NCBI GenBank assembly: GCA_034521495.1
Contig: JAXHMK010000017.1
Coordinates: 1-64,000 of the forward strand
Length of the DNA: 64,000 bases
Source: Balneolaceae bacterium
GTDB taxonomy: Bacteria > Bacteroidota > Rhodothermia > Balneolales > Balneolaceae
Direction: 5' to 3'
The position numbers and the translations under genes are program-made. The number at the start of each line of letters is the position of its first letter. Positions within the stretch are counted from its first letter, which is position 1. Below, one piece after another: positions 38,814 through 48,048 of this stretch. The notes below the pieces were generated by a model that worked only from the letters and a program-made list of their open reading frames with translations, was not told the origin of the DNA and ran no database searches.

Positions 38814-40508
38814 TTACTCATATTTTTTGTTGAAGGCATTTTCAGCTTCGAATGAGCCGATCAGTACTATCTCTTTATCGAGCTCTAAAACAGTATCGGG
38901 GGAGGGATTGATATCCATATTCTCATCTTCGCAGTCGATAGCTATAACTGTACAGCCAGTCTCCTGCCGGATGTTCGATTCAATCAATGTTTTTCCGGCT
39001 AATTTTTTATTGATTCGGTGATTAAAAACATTTAACCCTTCAGCCAAAACCATTGCATCCTGTCCCTCTAAAATATTGAAAATAGAGTTGGCTCCCATGG
39101 AGGCGTACGACATAACAAAGTCGGCTCCCGCACGATGCATGGTATTAATATTTCTTTCGTAAGTTGTACGGCTGATTATCTGCATTTCAGGTGAAAGCTG
39201 CCGGCAATAAATAGTGAGGTAAATATTAATATCGTCGTCATGAGTTGTAATAAGAGCGGTATGAGCCTGATCAATTCCGGCTTTGTGGAGTACATCAATA
39301 TCAGCTGCATCGCCCAAAATATAATTGTCATCGTCCATAATGAGATCCGGTTTTTTTTCAATTACCCGATAATTTATCCCTCTCTCTTCCAGGCTTTTTG
39401 CGGCAGCACGTCCAACTCTTCCGCCACCAATAATGATAACCGGATGATCGGATACATGGTAGATGCTTAATAGTTCATCGTATGCACGTAATTGTGCAAC
39501 GGTTCCGGCAAGAACAAGTACACTCTCATCACGGATGATTGTATCGGGATATGGAATCTTAAACAATCCGCGCTCCCAAATACCCACAATATTTACACCG
39601 GCTTTTTCGCGTATGTTACTCTCTTTTATGGTTTTGCCAATTAAGGGTGTTCCCTTTACCGTGGTTTCTGCAATTACCATTCGGTCTATATGGCCTATAA
39701 CATGAACTCTTGCATCTCCGCCCAGGGTTCTCCTGGCCAGTGCGCGCCCTAAAATCTCTCCCATTTTTAAAACATGATTAGCTCCGGCAAGTTGAAGTAC
39801 ATCAATAGAATCAGGGGACGTAGCTGTTGCTACAATCATAAGGTCCGGCTGAACCTCCTCTACTGTAAAAACTGCATTGGTATTTTCGGTGTCGGTTCCT
39901 GAGGCAATAAACATGGATGCCTTCTCAATTTGAAGATGATTGTATGTCTCAAGATCTGTGGGATCAAGGTTAACAACGTTATAATCTAAATCAGACAGAT
40001 CGAGGGCTTTTTGCAGGTCCGGTTCCAGTATGACGTAATCAATTTTATATGCCTCCAGCTTTTTTATTAAAGCTTCGGTAATGGAGTCGAGCTTTGAAAT
40101 GATGATGTGATCTTTAATATCATCATCTACCTTATTTGGTGCACGGGCCTGGTTTTGTGCCTTCAGCCAGGGAGCATAGAAGAATTCAATAAAGGTGAAC
40201 GGCAAAAGAATCAGCAAAAATAGAACCCCGGAAAAAAGCACCACCATAGAGAAGAGACGTCCTATATCACTATGAAATACGATATCACCAAATCCAAGGG
40301 TAGACATGGTTACCAATGTCCAGTAAAACCCGGTTATCCAGGAGTAACCCCCTTCAACCTCCTCGTAAATAGCTATGTAATGAAAAAGAATAGAATAGGT
40401 TATATACATCGCGAACAAAACCCCGATAAATTTCAACAATTTTCGAACATTGGTTTTTGTCCGCCGATTAGCGAAAAAATAGGATAATTGAGAGCCGAGA
40501 AATTTCAA
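38814..40508 (-). CDS. Two-TM RCK potassium channel-like protein
   Basis: 564 residues. Two membrane helices (about 24-46 and 84-106) flank a K+ selectivity filter, TMSTLGFGD (residues 67-75). The cytoplasmic part has two RCK modules: TrkA_N from DHIIISKLDSITEALIKKL with TrkA_C, then a second from HPVIIIGGGRVGRAAAKSLE with TrkA_C. Tandem RCK on one pore resembles MthK/Kch-type channels with a duplicated gating ring. Placed convergently with trkAH, forming a K+ cluster. Confidence 0.9.
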   Translation of the reverse strand: MKFLGSQLSYFFANRRTKTNVRKLLKFIGVLFAMYITYSILFHYIAIYEEVEGGYSWITGFYWTLVTMSTLGFGDIVFHSDIGRLFSMVVLFSGVLFLLILLPFTFIEFFYAPWLKAQNQARAPNKVDDDIKDHIIISKLDSITEALIKKLEAYKIDYVILEPDLQKALDLSDLDYNVVNLDPTDLETYNHLQIEKASMFIASGTDTENTNAVFTVEEVQPDLMIVATATSPDSIDVLQLAGANHVLKMGEILGRALARRTLGGDARVHVIGHIDRMVIAETTVKGTPLIGKTIKESNIREKAGVNIVGIWERGLFKIPYPDTIIRDESVLVLAGTVAQLRAYDELLSIYHVSDHPVIIIGGGRVGRAAAKSLEERGINYRVIEKKPDLIMDDDNYILGDAADIDVLHKAGIDQAHTALITTHDDDINIYLTIYCRQLSPEMQIISRTTYERNINTMHRAGADFVMSYASMGANSIFNILEGQDAMVLAEGLNVFNHRINKKLAGKTLIESNIRQETGCTVIAIDCEDENMDINPSPDTVLELDKEIVLIGSFEAENAFNKKYE

Positions 40509-41011
40509 GTTGTTTGGGTGTAGTTAAAATCTATACAGAACATGGGTTCAAGATACTTTCCTAACAGAAATATTAGGACTTTAGTTACGTCATCTAATCC
40601 CGATAGTACGGGACTCAGAATGATTCAGAACTGTTACACTATCTCGATTTCAAGTTCAACAGAGGTTTTGTAGACTTATTCAAAAGAAAAACATTGAAAG
40701 TTTGTGAAGCAATTTTAAATACCATCAAGAAACAGAAAATTACTTGAAATTGCTTACAGAGACAATCAGATCGATAAAATATAATTGAAAAGAGCTTTGA
40801 AAATAGATCAGGAGGCTGGTTTCGGCGTTTGATGTGTGTTCATTTTTAACCGATTAACTTTTCCGGTCATCCAAAGATAGATCTTTTGCAAAAAAGAAAG
40901 CAGTTGGACAGAAGGGTGTCACGAGGCTTTTTTAAAAAATTTAAACCTTTTACAAAGAACTTACGGATTGATTGGAAATTCACGGGTTGAATTGATTACT
41001 TTTAAGATTCT
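40509..41011. other. Intergenic region without recognised elements
   Basis: About 500 bp of AT-rich DNA between divergently transcribed genes. It should contain both promoters, but I could assign neither. A short hairpin ATCCCGATAGTACGGGAC lies near 40592. Confidence 0.5.
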
Positions 41012-42295
41012 TTGAAAGATCAATCTACAAGGCAACAGGCATTCGTGTATCGCCATTTAACATTTATTTTTCTCTTTATTATTGCATCCCAGGCAGTTAT
41101 GGCTCAGGGAAATGGTTCTCAGAATTCTGTTCCAAATGTTTATCTCGACTGCGGTTCCTGCGATTTTTCATACATTCGAACCAATGTAACGTTTGTAAAT
41201 TATGTGAGAGATCAGAGTGACGCCAACATCTATCTTTTGGTTAACTCTTTGGGCACGGCAGGTGGGGGACGCGAATTTACACTTATCTTTTCGGACATCA
41301 ATATGGAGATGAATCGCTCGGATACGCTCAAATATGTATCTCCAAGTACTGATTCGGGTGATGAACGCCGAAGAGGCCTTACGAGATACATAAAGATAGG
41401 TCTCGTTCCTTTCGTGAGTAATACACGGGCGATGGAGTCACTCGATGTTTTTTACGAAGAACCGGATGAAGAGGACATAGAAGAAGAAGCTGTTGAGGAC
41501 CCCTGGAACAATTGGGTGTTTGACCTTGATGTTCGTTCAAACATGTGGGGGGAGTCTTCTGAGTTTAATTTTGGTCTTTATAATGGGATTGAGGCAGAGA
41601 GAATCACCCCGATCTGGAAAATTCGTTCAAGAGTTCGCGGAGAGATTCGCCGGAGGAATGTAGAGCTGACCGATCAAACGATTAATGTAAATCGCGATTG
41701 GGGTGAATACAGAACGATGGTAGCCTACACCATAAACGACCATGCGTCTGTAGGCTTGTTCAACCGCATGAACTTCTCGAGAACCGGTAATATTGCTTTA
41801 AATGCTGAACTCTCACCTGCATTTGAATACAACTTTTTCCCCTATACGGAGTACGAGGAACGCCGCTTTATTATTCAGTACAGCCTTTCTCCAGCCTACC
41901 GGAAATATTTTAACACTACAATTTTTCTGAAAGACTCTGAGTTTGTGATGAACCAGGAACTGAGTACCCGGCTGCGATATGATCAGCGATGGGGCAGGGT
42001 GGATATTCGGTTAGCAGGAGCTAACTACTTTCATGATCTTTCCATCAACCGATTGGTGATAAATCCGTCTTTGAATGTGCGAATTGTGCGCGGGCTCTCC
42101 GTAAGTTTTTCCGGCCGTTACAGGCTCATCAACGATCAGTTATCCCTGGAACTTCCCTCCGAAGTAGACCCGAACGATCCCATTAGTATTATTGAAGGGG
42201 TTCAACGCCCAACGGCTTATGATTATAGTCTTTCATTTGGCCTTTCCTATACTTTTGGCTCAATTTATAATAATGTGGTGAACCCACGTTTCTGA
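41012..42295 (+). CDS. Outer-membrane beta-barrel-like protein of unknown function
   Basis: 427 residues, with an N-terminal signal peptide ending near ASQAVMAQ and the start of the mature part VPNVYLDCGSCDFSYIRTNV, then FVNYVRDQSDANIYLLV. This opening is shared by a conserved Bacteroidota family of unknown function. The C-terminal two thirds alternate polar and hydrophobic residues like a barrel (TMVAYTINDHASVGLFNRMN) and end in Phe. The acidic stretch EEPDEEDIEEEAVEDP separates the halves. The listed start is TTG; a GTG at 41045 just before the signal peptide is a good alternative. Confidence 0.75.
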   Translation: MKDQSTRQQAFVYRHLTFIFLFIIASQAVMAQGNGSQNSVPNVYLDCGSCDFSYIRTNVTFVNYVRDQSDANIYLLVNSLGTAGGGREFTLIFSDINMEMNRSDTLKYVSPSTDSGDERRRGLTRYIKIGLVPFVSNTRAMESLDVFYEEPDEEDIEEEAVEDPWNNWVFDLDVRSNMWGESSEFNFGLYNGIEAERITPIWKIRSRVRGEIRRRNVELTDQTINVNRDWGEYRTMVAYTINDHASVGLFNRMNFSRTGNIALNAELSPAFEYNFFPYTEYEERRFIIQYSLSPAYRKYFNTTIFLKDSEFVMNQELSTRLRYDQRWGRVDIRLAGANYFHDLSINRLVINPSLNVRIVRGLSVSFSGRYRLINDQLSLELPSEVDPNDPISIIEGVQRPTAYDYSLSFGLSYTFGSIYNNVVNPRF

Positions 42296-42355
42296 GATTG
42301 TTACCATTTTGTGAATCTATTTAGGTTTCAGGCTTCTATTATTAAGAAAAAGAAG

Positions 42356-42979
42356 ATGAAATATTATAGTCTTATTTCTGTAATATGCCTGGCTCTGTTG
42401 CTCACCAACTGTATGAATTCTCCGGTTCCCGAACGAGCTGAAGATGTATCCCCTGTAGAAACCGGGGAAATCATTCCGGATGTTACACTAAAAACTGTGT
42501 TTAATCACGATGCTAACCTTCGTGAACTGGTTTCAGAAAAACCAACGCTCCTTATTTTTTATCGTGGCGGATGGTGTCCGTACTGCAACAAGCACCTAAG
42601 CCAGCTTGCAGAAATAGAGGAGCAGCTTTATGACAGGGGGATACAGGTTTTGGCAGTGAGTCCCGATAAACCATCCTATCTAAAAGAATCAACAATGGAG
42701 CACGAATTGAACTACCGGCTGCTCTCAGACAGCGATATGAATGCAACGAAAAAGTTTGGGTTGGCTTTCAAAGTCGATACGGTTACTGTGAACCGCTATA
42801 AGAAAAATGGACTTGATCTGGCCAAACGGTCGGGATACGATCATTACATGTTACCGGTACCGGCTGCTTTTTTGGTAGATACCACGGCTGTAATCCGTTA
42901 CCGTTATTTCAACCCTGATTATACCGTACGGATTGAGAATGATGAGATTTTATCAGCAGTCGGGAAGATTCTGGAATGA
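42356..42979 (+). CDS. AhpC/TSA-type thioredoxin-fold lipoprotein
   Basis: The ATG at 42356, behind AAAAAGAAG, is chosen over an upstream GTG at 42311 because it starts exactly at a lipoprotein signal peptide (ALLLTNC lipobox, Cys near residue 18). The mature domain is a peroxiredoxin/AhpC-TSA fold with FYRGGWCPYCNKHLSQL, whose CPYC pair provides the redox cysteines. PVPAAFLVDTTAVIRYRYFN is the late strand with the cis-Pro region. It likely reduces peroxides or disulfides in the periplasm. Confidence 0.82.
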   Translation: MKYYSLISVICLALLLTNCMNSPVPERAEDVSPVETGEIIPDVTLKTVFNHDANLRELVSEKPTLLIFYRGGWCPYCNKHLSQLAEIEEQLYDRGIQVLAVSPDKPSYLKESTMEHELNYRLLSDSDMNATKKFGLAFKVDTVTVNRYKKNGLDLAKRSGYDHYMLPVPAAFLVDTTAVIRYRYFNPDYTVRIENDEILSAVGKILE

Positions 42980-43727
42980 ATATCGAATAACCAATAATGA
43001 ACATCGAATGTCGAAGTGATAGAATCCACCGACTGGCGCAAGTGTTAAGCGAAGCGTCACTTGTGCCCCTTTCCCTTTGCAAATAAACATAGGCACAAGT
43101 GACATCCTTGACTTACGGATGGCAGAATTATTCTTCCAGCAAGACAAACCCTGTATTGAGGAGTTACCACATTTTTTTAAGCAAATAATTAGCAATGACG
43201 ATGAAATTTGTCTCGGTTTTTGAAACGTCCCCAACCGTCGGGACCAAGGAGTTTTTGCGATCAAAAGCCCCGAAGGGGCGTCATCAATAGCATAGGACGG
43301 AGTCCTATGTATTGGGAATCATAGGAATTGTGTAGCCCTGAAAGGGCGTAAGCTTTCCTCTGACAATCTCTTGGGCTTACGCCCTTTCAGGGCTGATCGA
43401 ATGAAATGCGTTATTTTTCATAGGGTTTCACCCCATGCTATTGATGACGCCCCTTTGGGGCTTATTATGTAGTCTTCTTTCAAACAAAGAGCATTTCCAC
43501 TTGTTTAAAAAAGTATCCTTCTGATTTTATTGAACTTACAGTTCAAGAAGTAAAAATTTCGGGGTAACTTCTCAAACCCTGTATTATTCCAATTTTTGCT
43601 TTCGAATACCGGATTTAACACTTGCGCCAGTTTGGGGATAGAACCCTTCGAAATTCAACATTAGATATTCAGTGTTCGATATTCACACCCTCTGTTGATT
43701 CCGCCTGTATGTTTGTATCTTTAGCCC
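42980..43727. other. Intergenic region with a large nested palindrome
   Basis: No convincing gene. Besides the palindrome at 43266-43462 it holds GTGATAGAA(T/C)CC copies near 43015 and 43640 and TTCGATATTC/GAATATC motifs around both ends, which look like degraded repeat flanks. Confidence 0.55.
43266..43462. repeat. 197-bp nested palindromic repeat
   Basis: Outer arms AGCCCCGAAGGGGCGTCATC (43266 on) and its near-complement ending at 43462 share the motif CATCAATAGCA/TGCTATTGATG. Inner arms AGCCCTGAAAGGGCGTAAGC (43334) and GCTTACGCCCTTTCAGGGCT (43374) are perfect complements. The shape suggests a folded intergenic repeat or nonautonomous element. Confidence 0.75.
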
Positions 43728-44846
43728 ATGGAAAATGAAGAGATAACAGAGACGAAAAAAACAGATTTAAAAAGCCTTACGAAAGACCAGCTTTCCGAAA
43801 CCCTTGAAGATTTGGGCCTGCAGAGTTATCGCTCTGACCAAGTGTTTCAATGGCTCTACCAGAAAGGTGTCAGTTCATTTGAGGAGATGACCAATCTCTC
43901 GAAAGATCTTCGGGCTACACTTTCTGATCTGGTTGATATCAAACGAATTGAGGTATTTAATAAACAGGAGTCTAAGGACGGTACGATCAAATTTCTGTTC
44001 CAGTTAGACGATCCCAATCAGTATAAGGTAGAGGCTGTACTGATTCCCGATTTCTATTCTGATGGATCGATTAACAGGCTTACGGTTTGCGTCTCCTCGC
44101 AAGTGGGTTGCATGTTCGGGTGTTCATTTTGTGCCACCGGCAAGATGGGATATTTTCGAAATCTCACACATGGTGAGATTGTAGACCAGGTACAAATTAT
44201 CAATGAAGTTGCTGAGGAGAAGTTTGGTAAAAAAATCAACAATATTGTGTATATGGGAATGGGTGAGCCGCTGCACAACTACAAAGCGGTTGTGGAATCC
44301 GCCAAAATTTTGTCTGATCCGCTGGGCCTGGAGATGTCACCCCGCAGAATTACGGTCTCCACGGTAGGTCTTTCCAAGCAGATCAAACAGCTTGCCGATG
44401 AAGATCTGGGAGTAAATCTCGCTATTTCACTGCATGCCGCCGATGATGAAAAGCGGGATAAAATTATGCCGATCAATGAGTCCCTGAATCTCGAACAGCT
44501 GCAAGAAGCTGTAACCTACTATTTTCAAAAGACACAGCAGCCGGTTACCTATGAATATCTTCTGTTCGATCAGTTTAACGATTCGGTTGAGGATGCTCAC
44601 AATCTGGCAAAAATAACCCGTTGGGTACCATCGAAAGTGAATATTATCATGTACAATAATGTAGCCGGGGTTGAACTGAAACGAGTGCGGGAAAATCGAC
44701 TTGATCGGTTTATGCAAGCATTGATAGGCAAGGATGTGACAGCGACCGTCCGCCGCAGCCGTGGAGATGATATTGATGCCGGATGTGGCCAGCTTGCTGT
44801 AAAAGAGGGGCAGGAGAGAGGAAAGAGCATGGCGAAGGAGAACTGA
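43728..44846 (+). CDS. rlmN: 23S rRNA (adenine-2503-C2)/tRNA methyltransferase RlmN
   Basis: 372 residues. The radical-SAM cluster motif is C128-MFG-C132-SF-C135 within VGCMFGCSFCATGKMGY. GEPLHNY and the C-terminal GDDIDAGCGQLA (Cys353, the substrate-adduct cysteine) are present, so both catalytic cysteines can be seen. It methylates C2 of A2503 in 23S rRNA and A37 in some tRNAs. The N-terminal accessory domain (about 15-75) is normal. Intact and probably monocistronic. Confidence 0.96.
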   Translation: MENEEITETKKTDLKSLTKDQLSETLEDLGLQSYRSDQVFQWLYQKGVSSFEEMTNLSKDLRATLSDLVDIKRIEVFNKQESKDGTIKFLFQLDDPNQYKVEAVLIPDFYSDGSINRLTVCVSSQVGCMFGCSFCATGKMGYFRNLTHGEIVDQVQIINEVAEEKFGKKINNIVYMGMGEPLHNYKAVVESAKILSDPLGLEMSPRRITVSTVGLSKQIKQLADEDLGVNLAISLHAADDEKRDKIMPINESLNLEQLQEAVTYYFQKTQQPVTYEYLLFDQFNDSVEDAHNLAKITRWVPSKVNIIMYNNVAGVELKRVRENRLDRFMQALIGKDVTATVRRSRGDDIDAGCGQLAVKEGQERGKSMAKEN

Positions 44847-44950
44847 TAATCGTTATTGGAATTGGAGAAAGATAGCGCAAACGTCTCGCTTGTGCTTTGG
44901 GTTGAGCACCAGCTAAACGCTCCATCGTTAAACTTTCAAAGGCTTCCAGG

Positions 44951-45463
44951 ATGAATTTCAAGATAAATATCAGGCCCGAAAAAGAGAGCGATATATCCCA
45001 GATTCGTAGTGTCGTCAAATCCGCATTTGAAAACCTCTCCTACAGCAACCAAAAAGAGCATCTTTTAGTTGATGCATTGAGAAAGGCCGGAGCCTTGGAT
45101 TTATCATTGCTTGCCGAGATAAATGGAAAAATTGTAGGACATATTGCCTTCTCTGAGATTACCATCAATGAAGAAAATTGTTCATGGTTTGGTCTGGCTC
45201 CGGTCTCGGTTCACTCGGGATATCAAAACAAGGGAATTGGTTCAAAATTGATTTTAGAAGGCTTAGATAAAATCAAAAAATCAGGAGCAAAAGGTTGCGT
45301 ATTGCTTGGTGAGCCGGAATACTATAATCGTTTTGGGTTTCAACAGAATGAGCAATTGATGCTACAAGGTGTTCCGCCGGAGTATTTTTTGATTAAATCT
45401 TTTACAGATTATATTCCCGAAGGATTGGTAGAATATCATCCGCTTTTCAAAGAATTTAGTTGA
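44951..45463 (+). CDS. GNAT-family N-acetyltransferase
   Basis: 170 residues. The GNAT core is clear: VGHIAFSEITI (strand 4), then the acetyl-CoA pyrophosphate loop SGYQNKGIGSKLILEGL (Q/R-x-x-G-x-G), and CVLLGEPEYYNRFGF near the end, a signature of the YhbS-like subgroup. The substrate is unknown. Starts with ATG 104 bp after rlmN. Confidence 0.85.
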   Translation: MNFKINIRPEKESDISQIRSVVKSAFENLSYSNQKEHLLVDALRKAGALDLSLLAEINGKIVGHIAFSEITINEENCSWFGLAPVSVHSGYQNKGIGSKLILEGLDKIKKSGAKGCVLLGEPEYYNRFGFQQNEQLMLQGVPPEYFLIKSFTDYIPEGLVEYHPLFKEFS

Positions 45464-45581
45464 ATAAGGATAACGCAACCATCTCTCTTCTGCTTACGGA
45501 ATGGTTACGATCGAGACGCTCGCGCCATCATTAAGATCAAATTGTAGCTGGATTTTATCTATTACCGTCAGTTTCGTACCT

Positions 45582-46269
45582 GTTTACCGATCTGACAGAC
45601 GAAAAAAGCCAATCTCTTGGCACAGACCGTTTTTTCGCCCTCACCCCTTCGCCCCTCTCCCGCGGGGAGAGGGGTTGGGAGCTGACATTACCCATGTAAT
45701 TTCAAATATGACTAATTTAGTCTATGTAAAGTATTGGTAATGATTGACGTAAAGCTGTTAGGTATATTTTCGAAAAATATCTGTTTATCATTTTAAAAAT
45801 AGATTTGCAATACGCTTTTTGAAAGATGAATAATAGGTGCTTCAACATCTATTCATTGCTGTTTTAGAGTTGATTTATTTTAGGGTCAGAACAACTCCGG
45901 CCTCGAAAGAATTGGCGGATTGAGGGAGCCTGAAGATCTGCGGAGACCTTTTATCATACCGGCTCTTAACGATGTTAACAAGCTATAAACGCGGTGGACC
46001 ATTGATAAAAGGTAGCAGAGATTCAGTGACCGCCGCCAATTCTTTCACCGCCTTGAATTTTTGGTTCTTTTGTCCCGAAGCGTCGGGATGAACAAGGTGA
46101 ACGTTACGGTTGATAGCCTATTATTATGAATGATATTCAACCTTTCCAATAAACCTTGATAAAGATATCATCTCAAAAATTGAGATTTTATGGGTAATGT
46201 CAGGGGTTGGGGGAGAGGGCGAAACGATGAATGAATGGCCTGGAGCAAGAATTCTTTCACGCGCTAAAC
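45582..46269 (-). repeat. GTTTAGCG...CGCTAAAC repeat copy, interrupted
   Basis: The two outer parts, 45582-45681 and 46204-46269, match the inverted complete copy at 35474-35620. The match breaks at the same G-rich point, where 522 bp are inserted. Confidence 0.8.
45682..46203. mobile_element. MITE-like element with 14-bp terminal inverted repeats
   Basis: Perfect terminal inverted repeats CTGACATTACCCAT (45682-45695) and ATGGGTAATGTCAG (46190-46203) bound 522 bp with no open frame over 60 codons. It is flanked by GGGTTGGGAG (45672-45681) and GGGTTGGGGG (46204-46213), a 9-of-10 target duplication. The uninterrupted repeat copy at 35474 shows the empty site once. Internally it has a palindrome: AAAGAATTGGCGG/CCGCCAATTCTTT with ACCTTTTATCA/TGATAAAAGGT inside. 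Confidence 0.8.
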
Positions 46270-46347
46270 ACGTACTCAGTTTCAACTGACGGGTAATAAA
46301 AGTGAATAAACATAAGTGGCTTTAGCCACATTCAGAGTTTTTAAGAA

Positions 46348-46470
46348 GGCTTTGCAAAACTCTGACCGTCATCCTGAACTTGATTCAGGATCTCCAGATA
46401 CAGGCTATAAAGACGAATGGAGAATCTGAATCGAGTTCAGATTGACCAGTAACCACGGTTTTGCAAAGCC
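46348..46470. repeat. Palindromic intergenic repeat (GGCTTTGCAAAAC type)
   Basis: Arms GGCTTTGCAAAAC (46348) and GTTTTGCAAAGCC (46458) are perfect complements. The interior carries GGAGAATCTGAATCGAGTTC, nearly shared with the repeat at 53682-53820. It may terminate transcription of the gene at 46486. Confidence 0.65.
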
Positions 46471-46485
46471 CTCTTTAAATGGTAT

Positions 46486-47403
46486 TTAATATCCCTTCTC
46501 CCGATCTACAACATTCTGCAACTTCATCCCCGAAAGCAGCCGTTTATAGTTATCAACTATTTCCGCTGCAACATTATCGGGATCACTTCCCCCGGCCACA
46601 TGTGGAGTGATATGAATTTTCTTTCGGTTCCAGAACGGGTGCGATTCCGGCAGAGGCTCCTCAGAAAACACATCCAGGTATGCCGCTTCGATTGTATCCG
46701 TATCCAATGCGTAGATCAGGTCTTCATCCACTAAATGATCTCCTCGTGCTGCATTAATCAAAAAGGAGGGACTGCTGAGCGATTTAAAAAGATCAAGATC
46801 CAAAATACCCTCAGTTTCTTTGGTAAGAGGCAGAAGGTTTACAAGAATATTCACCCGGCTCAGGAATAGTTTGTGCTGTTCGGGTGTAAATGTTTCTACA
46901 TTAGGTATGCTTTTTTTGGAATTAGATAGTCCCAGTACGTTGAACTTTTGATCAGCCAGATATACAGCCACCTCTTTTCCAATATTTCCAAGTCCCATCA
47001 CACCGATATTCAGCTCCTCGCGGGTAAATTTTTGCTGAGGTTTCCAACTTTTTGAGTTCTGGTAAGTATCAAGCCGCAGCAGAATGGTAAGTACACAGGC
47101 ATAAACATAATCAATCATCTGTGAGATTAAAGACGGCTCGGTGATTTTTGTAAAAATGATATGATCGGGGATCGTTGAATCTTTTAACAGATGATCTGCT
47201 CCGGCTCCCAGTGATGAAATAACTTTCAGGTTTGGAAAGGAATCAAACAGATTTTCAGGCTGATTCCAGGCGACGGCAAACTGCACCCGATCCGGCTGTT
47301 CAATATTCGGCCAGATCTCTACATCCAGGTTTTTATCGGCCTTGAGCAGCGCTTCTTTAAATGGTTCTAAATTTCTGTTTTTCGCAACCAGTAAAATCGA
47401 CAT
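46486..47403 (-). CDS. D-2-hydroxyacid dehydrogenase (GhrA-like)
   Basis: 305 residues. The NAD(P) fold is marked by MGLGNIGKEVAVYL (GxGxxG). Catalytic positions are Arg in INAARGDHLVDEDL, Glu in VFSEEPLPESHPFW and His in ITPHVAGGSDPDN. The short length and FNVLGLSNSKK region fit glyoxylate/hydroxypyruvate reductase A. It reduces 2-keto acids in the cytoplasm. First-from-3'-end in a same-strand run that includes the DinB-like gene upstream (26 bp away). Confidence 0.88.
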   Translation of the reverse strand: MSILLVAKNRNLEPFKEALLKADKNLDVEIWPNIEQPDRVQFAVAWNQPENLFDSFPNLKVISSLGAGADHLLKDSTIPDHIIFTKITEPSLISQMIDYVYACVLTILLRLDTYQNSKSWKPQQKFTREELNIGVMGLGNIGKEVAVYLADQKFNVLGLSNSKKSIPNVETFTPEQHKLFLSRVNILVNLLPLTKETEGILDLDLFKSLSSPSFLINAARGDHLVDEDLIYALDTDTIEAAYLDVFSEEPLPESHPFWNRKKIHITPHVAGGSDPDNVAAEIVDNYKRLLSGMKLQNVVDREKGY

Positions 47404-47429
47404 GGATACCGTTGGTTTTTAATTCAAAA

Positions 47430-48002
47430 TCAGTATTTATCACCCGAGAGTTTCAGAAGGGTTTGCTGCAATTGCCAGAAATGTCGCCGCTGATGCGCCT
47501 CAAGAATTAAAATGAATTCAGTAAGGCTCATAGACACCCATTGTAATACCGGGTTATTTCCTTTGATTTTATTCAAATCCAATTGCTTTTCGCGAAAGCT
47601 ATCAATCCGGTTCCTGATCTCAATATTGCTCTCTTTTAATTCATTGATCGGCTTTTCAGGATCTGTATTGCCAGAATTATTTGGGTACATCGGGGCAATG
47701 GTTTTTAACTTTAATCTATAAGGCGGTTCAAGGAAATGAATAAACTGCCTGAATATGAATCGGGGTTTGAACTCCTGGCTATTCGCTTTAACAGGTTCTC
47801 CGGATTCAATCGCTTTGTTTAACTCTTTCATGTAAAGCCCGTTGAACTTGTTGATATGTTGAATAATTTCGCAGGCACTCCAACTTTTCGGTTCAGGCTT
47901 CAGCGAAATCAGATCTTCGGGGATCTCATAGAAATCGCTAATTCGGTCAATATCTTTTTTGATAAGATCCGACATTTCATCGTAAGAGTATGTTTTTGCC
48001 AT
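47430..48002 (-). CDS. DinB/YfiT-like four-helix protein
   Basis: I prefer the second ATG (48002, MAKTYSYDEM) because AAGAA sits about 9 nt before it, while it abuts the first ATG at 48011. The 190-residue protein shows PKSWSACEIIQHINKFNGLY near the N-terminus and EAHQRRHFWQLQQTL at the C-terminus, the His positions that form the metal site in DinB-like proteins. The function is likely metal-dependent thiol transfer or unknown. Confidence 0.75.
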   Translation of the reverse strand: MAKTYSYDEMSDLIKKDIDRISDFYEIPEDLISLKPEPKSWSACEIIQHINKFNGLYMKELNKAIESGEPVKANSQEFKPRFIFRQFIHFLEPPYRLKLKTIAPMYPNNSGNTDPEKPINELKESNIEIRNRIDSFREKQLDLNKIKGNNPVLQWVSMSLTEFILILEAHQRRHFWQLQQTLLKLSGDKY

Positions 48003-48048
48003 GTTACGCATTTCTTAGATTGTATAATAAAAATGGCTTTTACTCGAT

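Larger units (their letters stand above)
45464..46485. other. Intergenic region made of repeats and a MITE-like element
   Basis: About 1 kb without a gene. Almost all of it is accounted for by a GTTTAGCG-type repeat split by a 522-bp insertion (45582-46269) and by a second palindrome (46348-46470). Confidence 0.75.

Noticed and set aside
45880-46130. Palindromic interior of the 522-bp element considered as a structured RNA gene
   Set aside because: It lies wholly inside terminal inverted repeats with a target duplication, so element structure explains it better.
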